Source of the DNA: JABLTI01 sp035528035
GTDB lineage: Archaea; Asgardarchaeota; Heimdallarchaeia; JABLTI01
DNA length: 64,000 nt
Assembly: GCA_035528035.1 (NCBI GenBank)
Contig: DATKZI010000044.1
Span: 51,917 to 115,916 of the forward strand
Direction: 5' to 3'
Positions 44,539-53,854 of the stretch are shown here, piece by piece (position 1 is the stretch's first letter; every line of letters starts with the position of its first letter). The notes under the pieces are model-generated. The model had not been told where the DNA came from. It saw only the letters and a list, made by a program, of their open reading frames with translations, and did not search any database. The translations under genes were made by a program, and so were the position numbers.

Positions 44539-44604
44539 TAAAGTGACATATTAAATAATATTAGATGTATTATTAATTAACAAAAAATATGAGGGATAAA
44601 ATTA

Positions 44605-46068
44605 ATGGAAAAAAATTTTGGGGAAGAAATTTCCTTTATCAAGAGATTCGATAACATTATTCCATTGGTCCAATTATTTATTGCTTTAAGTTTAGCATTC
44701 TATGCTGTTTCTATGGGTATTTTGTTATCAATTGCGGTTTTAGCTATTGATTCCACAAATATGGATGAAATATGGTTACAAATACTAGTAATTACTTTTT
44801 TGTGTGCGGGTGCATTCCTATTACTAGCAATCATTCTTACTTTTATAAAAGAACCTAAAATGATTATTCGATCATTTGCATTAGTGTTAATTCCTTTACT
44901 TATTCTAGGTATAGGTGGTCTATCAATTTATCTTAGGAATAATTTCTTTGGTTTCAAGGATTATTATTCCTTAGCACATGTGTATGGTTCATATTTCAAA
45001 GATCAAATGTTAAAAGTTACTACTGGAATCTTCTGGATTAGTATCTTAGCAATTGCTGAAATATTTATCTTAGCAATTAACAAATTATTTACTAAACAAT
45101 TTAAGGATAAATTATTTCTTTACATCACTGCAGGATTGAGTCTATTTAGTATTTTACCAATAGAAATTATTGGACTAGCAATTGCTAAAGACGATACCAC
45201 ACACACATTTGGTATAAAACTATTCTTTTCAGCAATAATCTGTTTAGCTGTCATAAGTTTAGTAATTCATTTAATTATTATCAAAGAAATCAATGAAATA
45301 TATAGAGTTAATAAAAATACAAATCGACTTAAGCAAAATTCAATAACTGAATTAAAAGAAGAAACAAATTCACATATAGAACAACAATTTTCTAATCTAC
45401 AATGGAATAAAAGTGCTATTTTACTAATAACTATTGGAGCAATTTCTTTAATTGCAGGGATTATTTGGTTAATGATAACAGCTACCAATGAACGTTTGGT
45501 TCATTATTCCCTTTGGACAATACCAAGATCAGCTTTTCCTGAAATGACACTTTCAAGTATTGGAACAGTTTTAATGGTTTATGGTTTATTTCTAAAACAG
45601 AAGAATTCCGATAAACACAAAGCAAAATTACTTTCTGCAGCAATATTACTTGCTTTAATTATTCCAACTAAAATATTTACTATATTCATAATTTGGTTTA
45701 TACAAAACAAGATACCTTACAATCGTCCCTTTGGATGGGATACATCATTGAAAGGATTCTTTATAGTAATAACAGACTTATTGCCAATAATTTTAGCACA
45801 ATTTCTTATAAATTATTCAGTAAAAGATTCCAAAAATAAAAAATGGTTTAACATTTGGATTCTTGTATCATCTATAATTATTTTAATTACAGTAGCAATT
45901 TATATGTTAATAGTAATTTGGCCAAAATTAGTTGGTGAAGTAATTGATTTCAGCATATGGCTAGGTGTTTATCGAAATACTAGTATAATATCAATAATTG
46001 CACTAGCTAATTTGATAGCGATCAATTTAGTTAATACAATAAAAAATAGAGGAGAAAATTTATCCTGA
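44605..46068 (+). CDS. Polytopic membrane protein, unknown function
   Basis: 487 residues with roughly twelve hydrophobic helices and short loops; GAGGGAT lies upstream of the ATG. One charged cytoplasmic stretch near 230-270 splits it into two halves of about six helices each, which hints at an internal duplication as in transporters, but no transporter signature was recognised. An 18-bp palindrome upstream suggests it is regulated. It is convergent with the small protein that follows, with five bases between stops. Confidence 0.65.
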   Translation: MEKNFGEEISFIKRFDNIIPLVQLFIALSLAFYAVSMGILLSIAVLAIDSTNMDEIWLQILVITFLCAGAFLLLAIILTFIKEPKMIIRSFALVLIPLLILGIGGLSIYLRNNFFGFKDYYSLAHVYGSYFKDQMLKVTTGIFWISILAIAEIFILAINKLFTKQFKDKLFLYITAGLSLFSILPIEIIGLAIAKDDTTHTFGIKLFFSAIICLAVISLVIHLIIIKEINEIYRVNKNTNRLKQNSITELKEETNSHIEQQFSNLQWNKSAILLITIGAISLIAGIIWLMITATNERLVHYSLWTIPRSAFPEMTLSSIGTVLMVYGLFLKQKNSDKHKAKLLSAAILLALIIPTKIFTIFIIWFIQNKIPYNRPFGWDTSLKGFFIVITDLLPIILAQFLINYSVKDSKNKKWFNIWILVSSIIILITVAIYMLIVIWPKLVGEVIDFSIWLGVYRNTSIISIIALANLIAINLVNTIKNRGENLS

Positions 46069-46073
46069 TTAAT

Positions 46074-46265
46074 TTAAAAAACACTAATTAAAATAATCAC
46101 TGTAAAAAGTGTAATTAGGCCAAGAATTGAAGATATAGTATAAAATAATAGCTTCTTTCTTTGTGCTTCTTTATTTGGTTTTTCACCATCTTTCTTATTT
46201 TCTTCATCTTCATTTACACTACTTATTGCTGCCCCAGCAGCAGTAATTCCTGGAATCCATGACAT
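46074..46265 (-). CDS. Small C-terminally anchored membrane protein
   Basis: 63 residues from the ATG at 46265, with GGAG 8 nt upstream. It has a short N-terminal segment SWIPGITAAGAAISS, a charged middle (EDEENKKDGEKPNKEAQRKK) and one C-terminal hydrophobic helix LLFYTISSILGLITLFTVII, so it is probably tail-anchored with its bulk in the cytosol. No family recognised. Confidence 0.5.
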   Translation of the reverse strand: MSWIPGITAAGAAISSVNEDEENKKDGEKPNKEAQRKKLLFYTISSILGLITLFTVIILISVF

Positions 46266-46342
46266 TTTAAAACGCTCCAAATTATATTGCTAACTTTTCT
46301 ATTTAGATTATACGATAAGTCTTGAAAATATTGTTCAGTAAA

Positions 46343-46354
46343 ATTAGTACTAAT
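46343..46354. promoter_or_regulatory. Palindrome upstream of the GyrI-like regulator gene
   Basis: ATTAGTACTAAT is a perfect 12-bp palindrome 53 bp upstream of the regulator start, surrounded by several AATATTCA-type repeats (46326-46385). It is a plausible autoregulatory operator. Confidence 0.4.
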
Positions 46355-46407
46355 ATTCAACAAAACATTTAATAATATTCAGTACAAATAGTTTTTTGTG
46401 GAGCAAG

Positions 46408-47265
46408 ATGAGTCAGGAAAAAACAAAAGAATCTACAATAGAATACGAAGATTTAGCTGAAGTGCTAACTGCCTATGCAAATATTTCTCGATTACAAATT
46501 ATTTCTTCTTTAACAAAAAGTAATAAAGAATTCAGCGAATTGAAAGAAATAACTGAGTTAAGTAAAACTGCTCTTGCACATCATTTGGAAAAATTAGTGA
46601 AATATGGGATTATAGAAAACACTTCTCGAGGGAAATATGAAATAACCAGTGATGGGTTGACGATTTATCAATCAATAATTGAAACCTACATAGGTTCGAA
46701 AAGAAGAAAAGAACTGGAAAACAAGAGACAAGCTGATTATATTCAGAATTTTTATGCGAAAGATAAAGATGATTCGGAAGAATTAGTGGTTCACTTTGAA
46801 CGAATATTACCAATGAGAGTGGTTAGTTTTCAAGCAATTAGTGAGTCTCCTGAAAATGATGCTTGGAGTAAATTGAGAGATTGGGCTGAACCATTGGGAT
46901 TCTTTGCTGATCTAGAAGCTCATCCTATTTATGGATTTAATAATCCTGATCCTAAGCAGGGTTCTAAAGTTTATGGGTATGAATTTTGGATTCAAGTTGA
47001 CAATGATTTTAAATCTAAAGATGTTATAGTAAAAGATATTCATGAAGGATTTTATATTGTAACTCGTTGTGTAGGTAAAGATCCGTACAAAGACATTCCT
47101 GAAGCATGGAAAAAACTTGTTAAGTGGATTAAATCGAAAAACTACTCTTTTGGAAAAGGTTGTGGACTCGAAAAAATCGTGAAATCAACTCAACCTGGAA
47201 CGTTCATTTTGGACATTTATATCCCGCTTATTGAAGAAAGTGTGAATGGTAAATTACAAAAATGA
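46408..47265 (+). CDS. Winged-helix transcriptional regulator with GyrI-like ligand-binding domain
   Basis: 285 residues from the ATG at 46408 (GGAG 5 nt upstream); an in-frame TTG at 46396 adds four. Residues ~15-95 form an ArsR-like winged helix (LTAYANISRLQIISSL; LSKTALAHHLEKLVKYGIIE). From ~130 on is a GyrI-like effector-binding domain (RILPMRVVSFQA; WSKLRDWAEPLGFF; GFYIVTRCVGKDPY; FILDIYIPL), the fold that binds cationic drugs in BmrR-type regulators. It is the first gene of a same-strand cluster with a nucleotidyltransferase, a UvrA-family ATPase and an MFS transporter, and probably senses a small toxic compound and controls them (inference). Confidence 0.82.
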   Translation: MSQEKTKESTIEYEDLAEVLTAYANISRLQIISSLTKSNKEFSELKEITELSKTALAHHLEKLVKYGIIENTSRGKYEITSDGLTIYQSIIETYIGSKRRKELENKRQADYIQNFYAKDKDDSEELVVHFERILPMRVVSFQAISESPENDAWSKLRDWAEPLGFFADLEAHPIYGFNNPDPKQGSKVYGYEFWIQVDNDFKSKDVIVKDIHEGFYIVTRCVGKDPYKDIPEAWKKLVKWIKSKNYSFGKGCGLEKIVKSTQPGTFILDIYIPLIEESVNGKLQK

Positions 47266-47281
47266 GTGATGTGAAATAAAT

Positions 47282-48217
47282 ATGCCTGAAGACATAAAAA
47301 TTAGAAAAAAATTTGATGAAACTCTAAATGATTTTGTTGAGCAAGTTAAACAAGATGAAACGATAACTGCAGCATTATTGTTTGGGAGTATGGTAAAAGG
47401 AGTAGTCTGGGAGAAATCAGATATAGATTTAGTATTAATAACCAAGGATCAAAAAACCCCTGAGAAATTTTACTGGTTAATGGGTGACGATATTAATCTA
47501 CAAGTTTCCATTTATACTAGAAATGAATTCATCAGATATCAACAAAAATCATTACAAGGCTCAGGTACACACCATGTTCTAGCTACAAGTAAAATTCTTT
47601 TTTCAGATGATGAAATGTTAAATGAATTTATTGAAAATATGAAGCATATAGGAAGAAGAGATTTTGAATTAGAAATCCTCCGAAGAATAACTATGGTTAC
47701 AGGTGATCTTGAAAAAGCTGAAAAATACCTTTTTGTTAAGGATGATACCATTCAAAGTTATTTGTTTATCACTAGATTGCTTGATAACTTTGCTTCGATA
47801 GTTGTTATGCTAAATGACAATATACCGGGAAGAGAATCAGTAGAACAAGCAATGGAGTTTGAACCAGAGTTATTTTCAACAATTTACTCGAATGTCATTT
47901 TGGAAAAAACTACTAAAGAAAAATTAAATGAAATTCTCTTGAAAATACGTGGATATTTAGTGGAAAAAACACCAATCATATATCACCCGATTATTGAATA
48001 TTTGAAAAACGAGCAATCATTTCGAAGTGCAACAGATATTGCGAATTATTTGAATGACAAATTGAAATCTTCATGGTGGGGGATTGCTTCTTTAGGGATA
48101 GGGAATTGGTTAGTAGAACAAGGATATTGCGAACGAGTAGCTTGTCCTACCAGATTAACATTGCGAAGCCACAATGAAGTAAATGAGATTGGCTTCTACT
48201 ATATAGGAGAGGATTGA
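47282..48217 (+). CDS. Nucleotidyltransferase domain protein
   Basis: 311 residues. The polymerase-beta-like signature is intact: LLFGSMVKGVVWEKSDIDLV gives GS-x4-G...DxD. The remainder is helical (HEPN-like stretch around 145-215) with a C-terminal winged-helix-like part. The layout resembles aminoglycoside/kanamycin nucleotidyltransferases and MNT-type proteins. It is 16 bp after the regulator, and its stop overlaps the upstream possible start of the uvrA gene. In this context a drug-inactivating or protein-AMPylating role is plausible but not shown. Confidence 0.8.
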   Translation: MPEDIKIRKKFDETLNDFVEQVKQDETITAALLFGSMVKGVVWEKSDIDLVLITKDQKTPEKFYWLMGDDINLQVSIYTRNEFIRYQQKSLQGSGTHHVLATSKILFSDDEMLNEFIENMKHIGRRDFELEILRRITMVTGDLEKAEKYLFVKDDTIQSYLFITRLLDNFASIVVMLNDNIPGRESVEQAMEFEPELFSTIYSNVILEKTTKEKLNEILLKIRGYLVEKTPIIYHPIIEYLKNEQSFRSATDIANYLNDKLKSSWWGIASLGIGNWLVEQGYCERVACPTRLTLRSHNEVNEIGFYYIGED

Positions 48218-48219
48218 TA

Positions 48220-51111
48220 TTGGAAAATTTTATTGAAATAATTGGTGCAAATGAAAATAATCTCAAAAACGTAACGGTAAAAATACCTCGAGATAAACTT
48301 ACAGTTGTTACCGGAGTGTCAGGTTCAGGCAAATCATCGTTGATATTTGATGTTTTATATGCAGAAGGACAAAGAAGATTTCTAGAAACGCTTTCAGCTT
48401 ATGCAAGATCACGCATTCCTCAATTGAAAAGACCTAACGTACAACTCATCAAAGGATTATCACCTATAGTATGTATAGATCAAAAAAGAGGGATAAGTAA
48501 TCCTCGATCTACTGTTGGTAGTCTAACAGATATTGGTAGTTTTATTCGTTTGTTATATTCAGTTATCGGTGAAGCTTTTTGTCCTTATTGTAAACAAAAA
48601 ATTCCCATAAAAACAGCAGGACAAATAGCTGATAAAATTCAATCATTACCAGATGGGGCAATTGTTGAGGTTCGTGCATTATTATTCAAAATTTACGGGG
48701 AAGATTATCAATATTTATTAGATAAAGTAAGAAATCATGGATATAGACGATTTAGAATTAATGATGAGGTTTACGATATAGGTCAAAAAATTGAATTGGA
48801 TGAAGATGAAGAATATAATATCGAAGTGCTTATAGATAAATTTACCATTAAAGGAGATATTTACAAACAGATAATAGAAACAATCGAAAATGCATTTTAT
48901 ATTGGACAAAAAATTATCAGAGTAGAGGTATTAAATGCTAAAGAATTAGATATAAAATTAAATGAATTTTATGATTTTACTTGTCATGAACACCATACAG
49001 TAATAGGTGAATTATTGCCTTGGTTCTTTACACCGAACGATCCTGAAAGTGCTTGTATTACCTGTATGGGGTTGGGAACTTATTATCGTGCTTCTCCATT
49101 TTTAATTGTTGAAAATGAGAATAAAAGTTTGAATGAAGGTGCATTAGACACTCGAGTAATTAATTTGAGTCAAAAAACATACAAGCGATTCAATAATATG
49201 CGCGGAGTAATGATTCATAGCCTAGCTCTTCACTATGGATTTAGTTTAGATGTACCATTTAAAGAATTGCCACATGATATCCACGATCTATTATTCCATG
49301 GATCAAAAGGAGAAAAAATAGAAATAATAATCCCCCCAGATGCACCTATTCAAGATGACAGAAATAAGGGAAAGAAAGTTGTTTGGGAGGGTTATCTAAC
49401 AAATATTGATAGATGGTATAAGAAGTTAACAAAATCTAGAACTCCGAAATCATACGAAGAAGATATGTATAAACGAATAATGGTAGAACAACTTTGTCCT
49501 GATTGTAAAGGAGCAAAATTACAGAAGCAAAGAGAGTTTATCCATATAAAAGATAAAAACATCCATGAAATGAATTTGTTACCTATTGATGAACTCTACG
49601 AATTAATGAGTAATTTAACATTGGAAGAAGAGAAAAAGCATTTAGCAGAGCCTATATTAGAAGAAATCTTGAAACGATTGAAAGTAATGATTAGTATCGG
49701 ATTAGAGTATTTAAGTTTGGATAGAAGAACTGATTCCCTTTCAGGTGGAGAGCTTCAAAGAACAAAGTTATCAACACAAATTGGTTCCGATCTTATGGGA
49801 TTGATGTTTATTTTGGATGAACCGAGTATTGGACTTCACCCTCGAGATTCTCACAAATTGATCAACATTATGTATAATATGCGTGATTTAGGTAACACTG
49901 TAATAACAATTGAACATGATGTTGACACAATGCTTGCAGCTGATCATATAATCGAAATAGGACCAGGTGCGGGAATCTATGGAGGAGAAATAATAACACA
50001 AGGAAAAATTGATGTAATAAAAAACGATGAACGATCTATAACAGGTCAATATCTTTCAGGAAAGAAAACTATTGCTTTACCATTAAAACGCAGAGAATCA
50101 AATGGTCATTCATTGATCATAAAAGGTGCACGAGAAAATAATCTAAAAAATATTGATGTGAAGATCCCCCTTGGAAATTTCATTTGTATAACGGGAGTAT
50201 CTGGATCTGGAAAGAGCAGTTTAATTCATGAAATTCTATATAAAAAATTAAAATCCGTTTTCAGAGAAAAACGAATTATGCCTGGTGATCATGATGAGGT
50301 TGAAGGAATAGAAAATATTAGAGATATTAGGAACATTGATCAAACACCTATCGGTCGTTCAGCACGATCAAATCCTGCTACGTATATTGGCTTTTATGAT
50401 AGAATTAGAGAGTTATTTACTGAATTAGATGAATCCAAAGCTCGTGGTTATGGGCTCCAACATTTTAGTTTTAATACTAAAACTGGTGGTAGATGTCCAG
50501 AATGTGGTGGTTGGGGAAGGATAATTACTCCTCTACAATATATGGCTGATATTGAATCTGTTTGTCCAGTTTGTAAAGGAGCACGATTTAGAAAAGAAAT
50601 ATTAGAAATAAAATATAGAAACAAAACTATAGCTGACATTCTTGATATGAGTGTAGAAGAAGCATTAGAATTTTTTAAAGATAATTCATACTTGGTTCAA
50701 AAGCTCAAAGTTATGAATGAATTAGGGTTAGGTTATCTAATGATAGGTCAAACATCCTCCACAATCTCTGGAGGAGAAGCTCAAAGAATTAAGCTTGCTC
50801 GAGAGCTAGGGAAGATAAAACTTGAGAGTGATAATCTCTATATTTTAGATGAACCAACAACTGGATTACATTTAGCTGACATTCAACGATTATTAGATAT
50901 CATTAATCGTTTGGTTGATGAAGGTAATACTGTAATTGTTATTGAACATAATCTTGAGGTTATTAAAACAGCAGATTATATAATTGATTTAGGACCTGAA
51001 GGTGGAAAAATGGGTGGAAAAATCGTTGCTCAAGGAACTCCTGAAGAAATAGCTGAATGTTCTAACTCATACACGGGTCAATATTTGAAGAAGATACTAG
51101 AAAAGGGATAA
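48220..51111 (+). CDS. uvrA: UvrA-family excinuclease ATPase
   Basis: 963 residues from a TTG at 48220, with AGGAGAGG 7 nt upstream; a TTG at 48214 that overlaps the previous stop is the alternative. Two ABC ATPase halves are complete: Walker A GVSGSGKSSLIFD and GVSGSGKSSLIHE; signatures LSGGELQR and ISGGEAQR; Walker B LMFILDEPSIGL and LYILDEPTTGL. Zinc cysteines include CITCMGLG, CPDCKGAKL, CPECGGWGR and CPVCKGARF; the partner CxxC of the first site is CHEH. The UvrB-binding region (about 130-245) is present. UvrB and UvrC are not in the window. The neighbours suggest a damage- or drug-response role. Confidence 0.92.
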   Translation: MENFIEIIGANENNLKNVTVKIPRDKLTVVTGVSGSGKSSLIFDVLYAEGQRRFLETLSAYARSRIPQLKRPNVQLIKGLSPIVCIDQKRGISNPRSTVGSLTDIGSFIRLLYSVIGEAFCPYCKQKIPIKTAGQIADKIQSLPDGAIVEVRALLFKIYGEDYQYLLDKVRNHGYRRFRINDEVYDIGQKIELDEDEEYNIEVLIDKFTIKGDIYKQIIETIENAFYIGQKIIRVEVLNAKELDIKLNEFYDFTCHEHHTVIGELLPWFFTPNDPESACITCMGLGTYYRASPFLIVENENKSLNEGALDTRVINLSQKTYKRFNNMRGVMIHSLALHYGFSLDVPFKELPHDIHDLLFHGSKGEKIEIIIPPDAPIQDDRNKGKKVVWEGYLTNIDRWYKKLTKSRTPKSYEEDMYKRIMVEQLCPDCKGAKLQKQREFIHIKDKNIHEMNLLPIDELYELMSNLTLEEEKKHLAEPILEEILKRLKVMISIGLEYLSLDRRTDSLSGGELQRTKLSTQIGSDLMGLMFILDEPSIGLHPRDSHKLINIMYNMRDLGNTVITIEHDVDTMLAADHIIEIGPGAGIYGGEIITQGKIDVIKNDERSITGQYLSGKKTIALPLKRRESNGHSLIIKGARENNLKNIDVKIPLGNFICITGVSGSGKSSLIHEILYKKLKSVFREKRIMPGDHDEVEGIENIRDIRNIDQTPIGRSARSNPATYIGFYDRIRELFTELDESKARGYGLQHFSFNTKTGGRCPECGGWGRIITPLQYMADIESVCPVCKGARFRKEILEIKYRNKTIADILDMSVEEALEFFKDNSYLVQKLKVMNELGLGYLMIGQTSSTISGGEAQRIKLARELGKIKLESDNLYILDEPTTGLHLADIQRLLDIINRLVDEGNTVIVIEHNLEVIKTADYIIDLGPEGGKMGGKIVAQGTPEEIAECSNSYTGQYLKKILEKG

Positions 51112-51162
51112 AAAGTCTACAAGGTAAAAAAATAAAAAGAAGGAAATTACAATATTGTCGAT

Positions 51163-52881
51163 ATGAACATTAGAACTGAGAAATTTCCTTATTTCCGTAC
51201 ATTTCTAACAAGTATGGGTTTCTTTACTCTCAATCTATCATTTTCAGTCTATTCTATTTATGTTCCCCTTTTTTTAAGAAATAATTTAGGTCCAATGCTA
51301 GGTGATGTTCACATACTTAATACCCTTGTTGGGGTAATAATGGTACTGGATAATATTGCAGCAATCTTACTATCACCGGTTATTGGTAATTTATCAGATA
51401 GAGTTTGGGTTAAAAAACTTGGTAGACGAATGCCTTTTGTAATCATTGGCATTCCTTTGGCAGCAATGTTCTTTGGATTAATTGGAACCTTTGAGAATAT
51501 GTTCTTTTGGCTATTATTTGCTATTTGTGGATTTAATATTAGTATGGCAATCTACAACACACCAGTAGTTAGTCTCATTCCAGATACTGTTCCTGATGAA
51601 CACATGAGTCAAGGAAATAGTGTAATGAATATCGTAGGGGGGTTAGCTAATATTACTGGATTATTACTTTCAGCATATCTTTATTCCATTAATCATGCGT
51701 TAGCTTTTTGGGTAATGGGTGGAATAATGATTCTTTGTTTAATCATTTTAATTCTGAATGTGAGAGAGAAACAAGATAAAGAAATCGATTATCAAAAAGA
51801 AAGAATTGGTTTGATTAAAACAATTAAACAAATTTTTAAAGATAAAAATATCGCTTTAATATTCATATTATTCACTGTCTTTGCTCACAATGCAGGATAT
51901 CAAGCTGCAGAGACATTTTTTAGTAGCTATGCCCAAGAATTTCTGGCAATCGAAGCTAATAAAGCAGCAAATATTTTAGGTGTTTTTCTGATAATACAAA
52001 TAGTTATGGCTTTACCAGCAGGATATCTGACTAAGAAGATAGGAGCTATAAATGCCAGTCTAATAGGTGTAATATTCTTCCTACTAGGGTTTATTCCAAT
52101 AAGTATTATCAGTATGATTAATATCCCTCTTATGAAAATAATAATTACATTAAATGGCTTACAATTTAGTTGGGAATTTTTCGTTTTTGCAATAACGATT
52201 TTTATAATGGGATTTGGTTGGATATTGCTTTTTATGAATTTAATCTTGATAGTATGGAATGTTGCTCCAAAAGGAAAGACTGCAACCTATACATCATTCT
52301 ATTCTGTATTTTGGAATCTAGCAGCAATATTAAGTCCGTTAATAGCTGGGGGATTCTTTGATCTAATAGAAAATATCACTGGAATAAATGGATTACAAAC
52401 ACTATTTATTCTCGTAGCTGGAATCTACATTTTCGCTTTAACCTTTTTATTATTAATTAAAGCAAGGTTAAATAGATTATTAAAATTAGATTTCAAAGAA
52501 ACTGAAAAATTAGAAGAACGCATAAAAAGCAAAGATATTCCATTAAGATTTTTACCTCTAATTTTGTTTGGTGTAGGATTACGACAAAAGGAATCATTTC
52601 AAAAATTAAAAGCTGAAAGATTAGAAGAAAAGAAGCAGATAAAAGAGCAAATTAAGAATATTAAAAACGAAAAACCTTCAGAAGCAAGTAAAATGGTGTT
52701 TACAGAAGAAAAAGAAGAAGAAATATTGGATAAAAAGAAGCAAATTAAAGAACACAAACAGCAACAAAAAGAAAGCAGAAAAGAATTCAAAGAACAAACA
52801 GAAGATTTGATGGAAGAACTATTAAAAGAAAAAATTAAAACGCATTTAGAAAAGAAAGTTAAGAGTGAAAAGAAAGAATAA
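51163..52881 (+). CDS. MFS transporter with long charged coiled-coil tail
   Basis: 572 residues. Twelve membrane helices span ~10-445. The loop between helices 2 and 3 carries NLSDRVWVKKLGRRMPFVII, the major facilitator signature in the SLC45/GPH-like style. The last ~110 residues (from ~460) are almost only Lys, Glu, Gln and Arg in coiled-coil register, an unusual cytosolic extension. It follows uvrA by 51 bp on the same strand. Substrate unknown; the signature style points to sugars, the context to drug export. Confidence 0.85.
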   Translation: MNIRTEKFPYFRTFLTSMGFFTLNLSFSVYSIYVPLFLRNNLGPMLGDVHILNTLVGVIMVLDNIAAILLSPVIGNLSDRVWVKKLGRRMPFVIIGIPLAAMFFGLIGTFENMFFWLLFAICGFNISMAIYNTPVVSLIPDTVPDEHMSQGNSVMNIVGGLANITGLLLSAYLYSINHALAFWVMGGIMILCLIILILNVREKQDKEIDYQKERIGLIKTIKQIFKDKNIALIFILFTVFAHNAGYQAAETFFSSYAQEFLAIEANKAANILGVFLIIQIVMALPAGYLTKKIGAINASLIGVIFFLLGFIPISIISMINIPLMKIIITLNGLQFSWEFFVFAITIFIMGFGWILLFMNLILIVWNVAPKGKTATYTSFYSVFWNLAAILSPLIAGGFFDLIENITGINGLQTLFILVAGIYIFALTFLLLIKARLNRLLKLDFKETEKLEERIKSKDIPLRFLPLILFGVGLRQKESFQKLKAERLEEKKQIKEQIKNIKNEKPSEASKMVFTEEKEEEILDKKKQIKEHKQQQKESRKEFKEQTEDLMEELLKEKIKTHLEKKVKSEKKE

Positions 52882-52989
52882 TTTTATCTTAAAATTATAA
52901 ATAAAAATTACTATTAAAAAATATCAATGAAAAAAGTCAAGTAATTTATTTTATTAATTTTTAAAAAAAAGAAGATGGTATGATTTCAG

Positions 52990-53346
52990 CTACCAACTAC
53001 TGACATCAACTCGCCATTCGCCATCTTCATCAATAATAACATGAATTGGTACTTGACCTTGTGGCTTACCTTCTTTATTAAGACGATGGAAGAAAAATTT
53101 AATGTGATTTTCAGAGCTCTGTCTTTCATCTTTAGTCTTATAAGTATAAGAATAACCATATTGCTCTTTATACCTCTGACCTGTTTTCCACCAATAGTAA
53201 GGTGAAGAACCAGTATCATCAATTCGTTCACGAAGGAATTTCTTAATGGTTTTAGCCCATTCCTCTTTGTTTCCCTCCAAAAGAAGCTCATAATGTAAAG
53301 TAGCTATTTCTTCTGGTCTCATACCGGGTTTAACTGTTTTTACCAT
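52990..53346 (-). CDS. Uncharacterised small soluble protein
   Basis: 118 residues from the ATG at 53346. It opens with VKPGMRPEEIATLHYELLLE and has many aromatic residues (SSPYYWWKTGQRYKEQYGYSY), ending in a strand-rich VPIHVIIDEDGEWRVDVSSW. The helix-then-curved-sheet order recalls small NTF2-like (DUF4878-type) folds, but I do not recognise the family with confidence. An overlapping 101-codon frame on the same strand (52986-53291) is less convincing. Confidence 0.6.
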   Translation of the reverse strand: MVKTVKPGMRPEEIATLHYELLLEGNKEEWAKTIKKFLRERIDDTGSSPYYWWKTGQRYKEQYGYSYTYKTKDERQSSENHIKFFFHRLNKEGKPQGQVPIHVIIDEDGEWRVDVSSW

Positions 53347-53408
53347 GAGAAACACCAAAATAATATATGTAATAGTCTAAATAAATTAATCCATGGAAAG
53401 GTGAAACA

Positions 53409-53795
53409 ATGAGTTACAAGTATTTAATTTCAAAAATTGCTGCAGATAAGGAAGGAAATAAACTCGGCAAGGTAATTCGTATTGATAAATTGCCTAGAAA
53501 AACAGATAAGCTAATTATTCCTTACTTAATGATTCTTGTATCTAAACGTTTCAAGAAAGATATACTAGTACCAATAGAAGCTGACAAAGCTCTAGAAGCT
53601 AAGGGTTCATATGTTCTGCTAAATATCTCAAAAGAAGATTTCGACAAGGAAGCTAAGAGAATAAGAGATACAAAGGAAGAACGAGAAAAATATACTGGAA
53701 CTTTAAATACCGAAACATCAAGAAGAGCTGGAGCAGGCAATCTAGCAATCGATTATACAAATTTAAGCGGAAAAAGCAAAGAACGGAGAAGATAG
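53409..53795 (+). CDS. PRC-barrel-like protein
   Basis: 128 residues with AGGTGA 6 nt before the ATG. The beta-rich first half starts KYLISKIAADKEGNKLGKVI; LIIPYLMILVSKRFKKDILV matches the second half of the barrel in the paralogue at 30860-31207. The charged tail contains KEEREKYTG and a Gly/Ser/Arg-rich end. Function unknown. Divergent from the small protein gene 62 bp away. Confidence 0.6.
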   Translation: MSYKYLISKIAADKEGNKLGKVIRIDKLPRKTDKLIIPYLMILVSKRFKKDILVPIEADKALEAKGSYVLLNISKEDFDKEAKRIRDTKEEREKYTGTLNTETSRRAGAGNLAIDYTNLSGKSKERRR

Positions 53796-53854
53796 TTTTC
53801 CCTATTATTTTATTTATCCTATTTAAAAATAATAAAAAAAAGAAATTAGTTTTT

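Noticed and set aside
52986..53291. 101-codon minus-strand frame overlapping the small protein gene at 52990
   Set aside because: The 118-residue frame has a better start, sensible domain-like composition and near-identical extent; only one of the two can be real.
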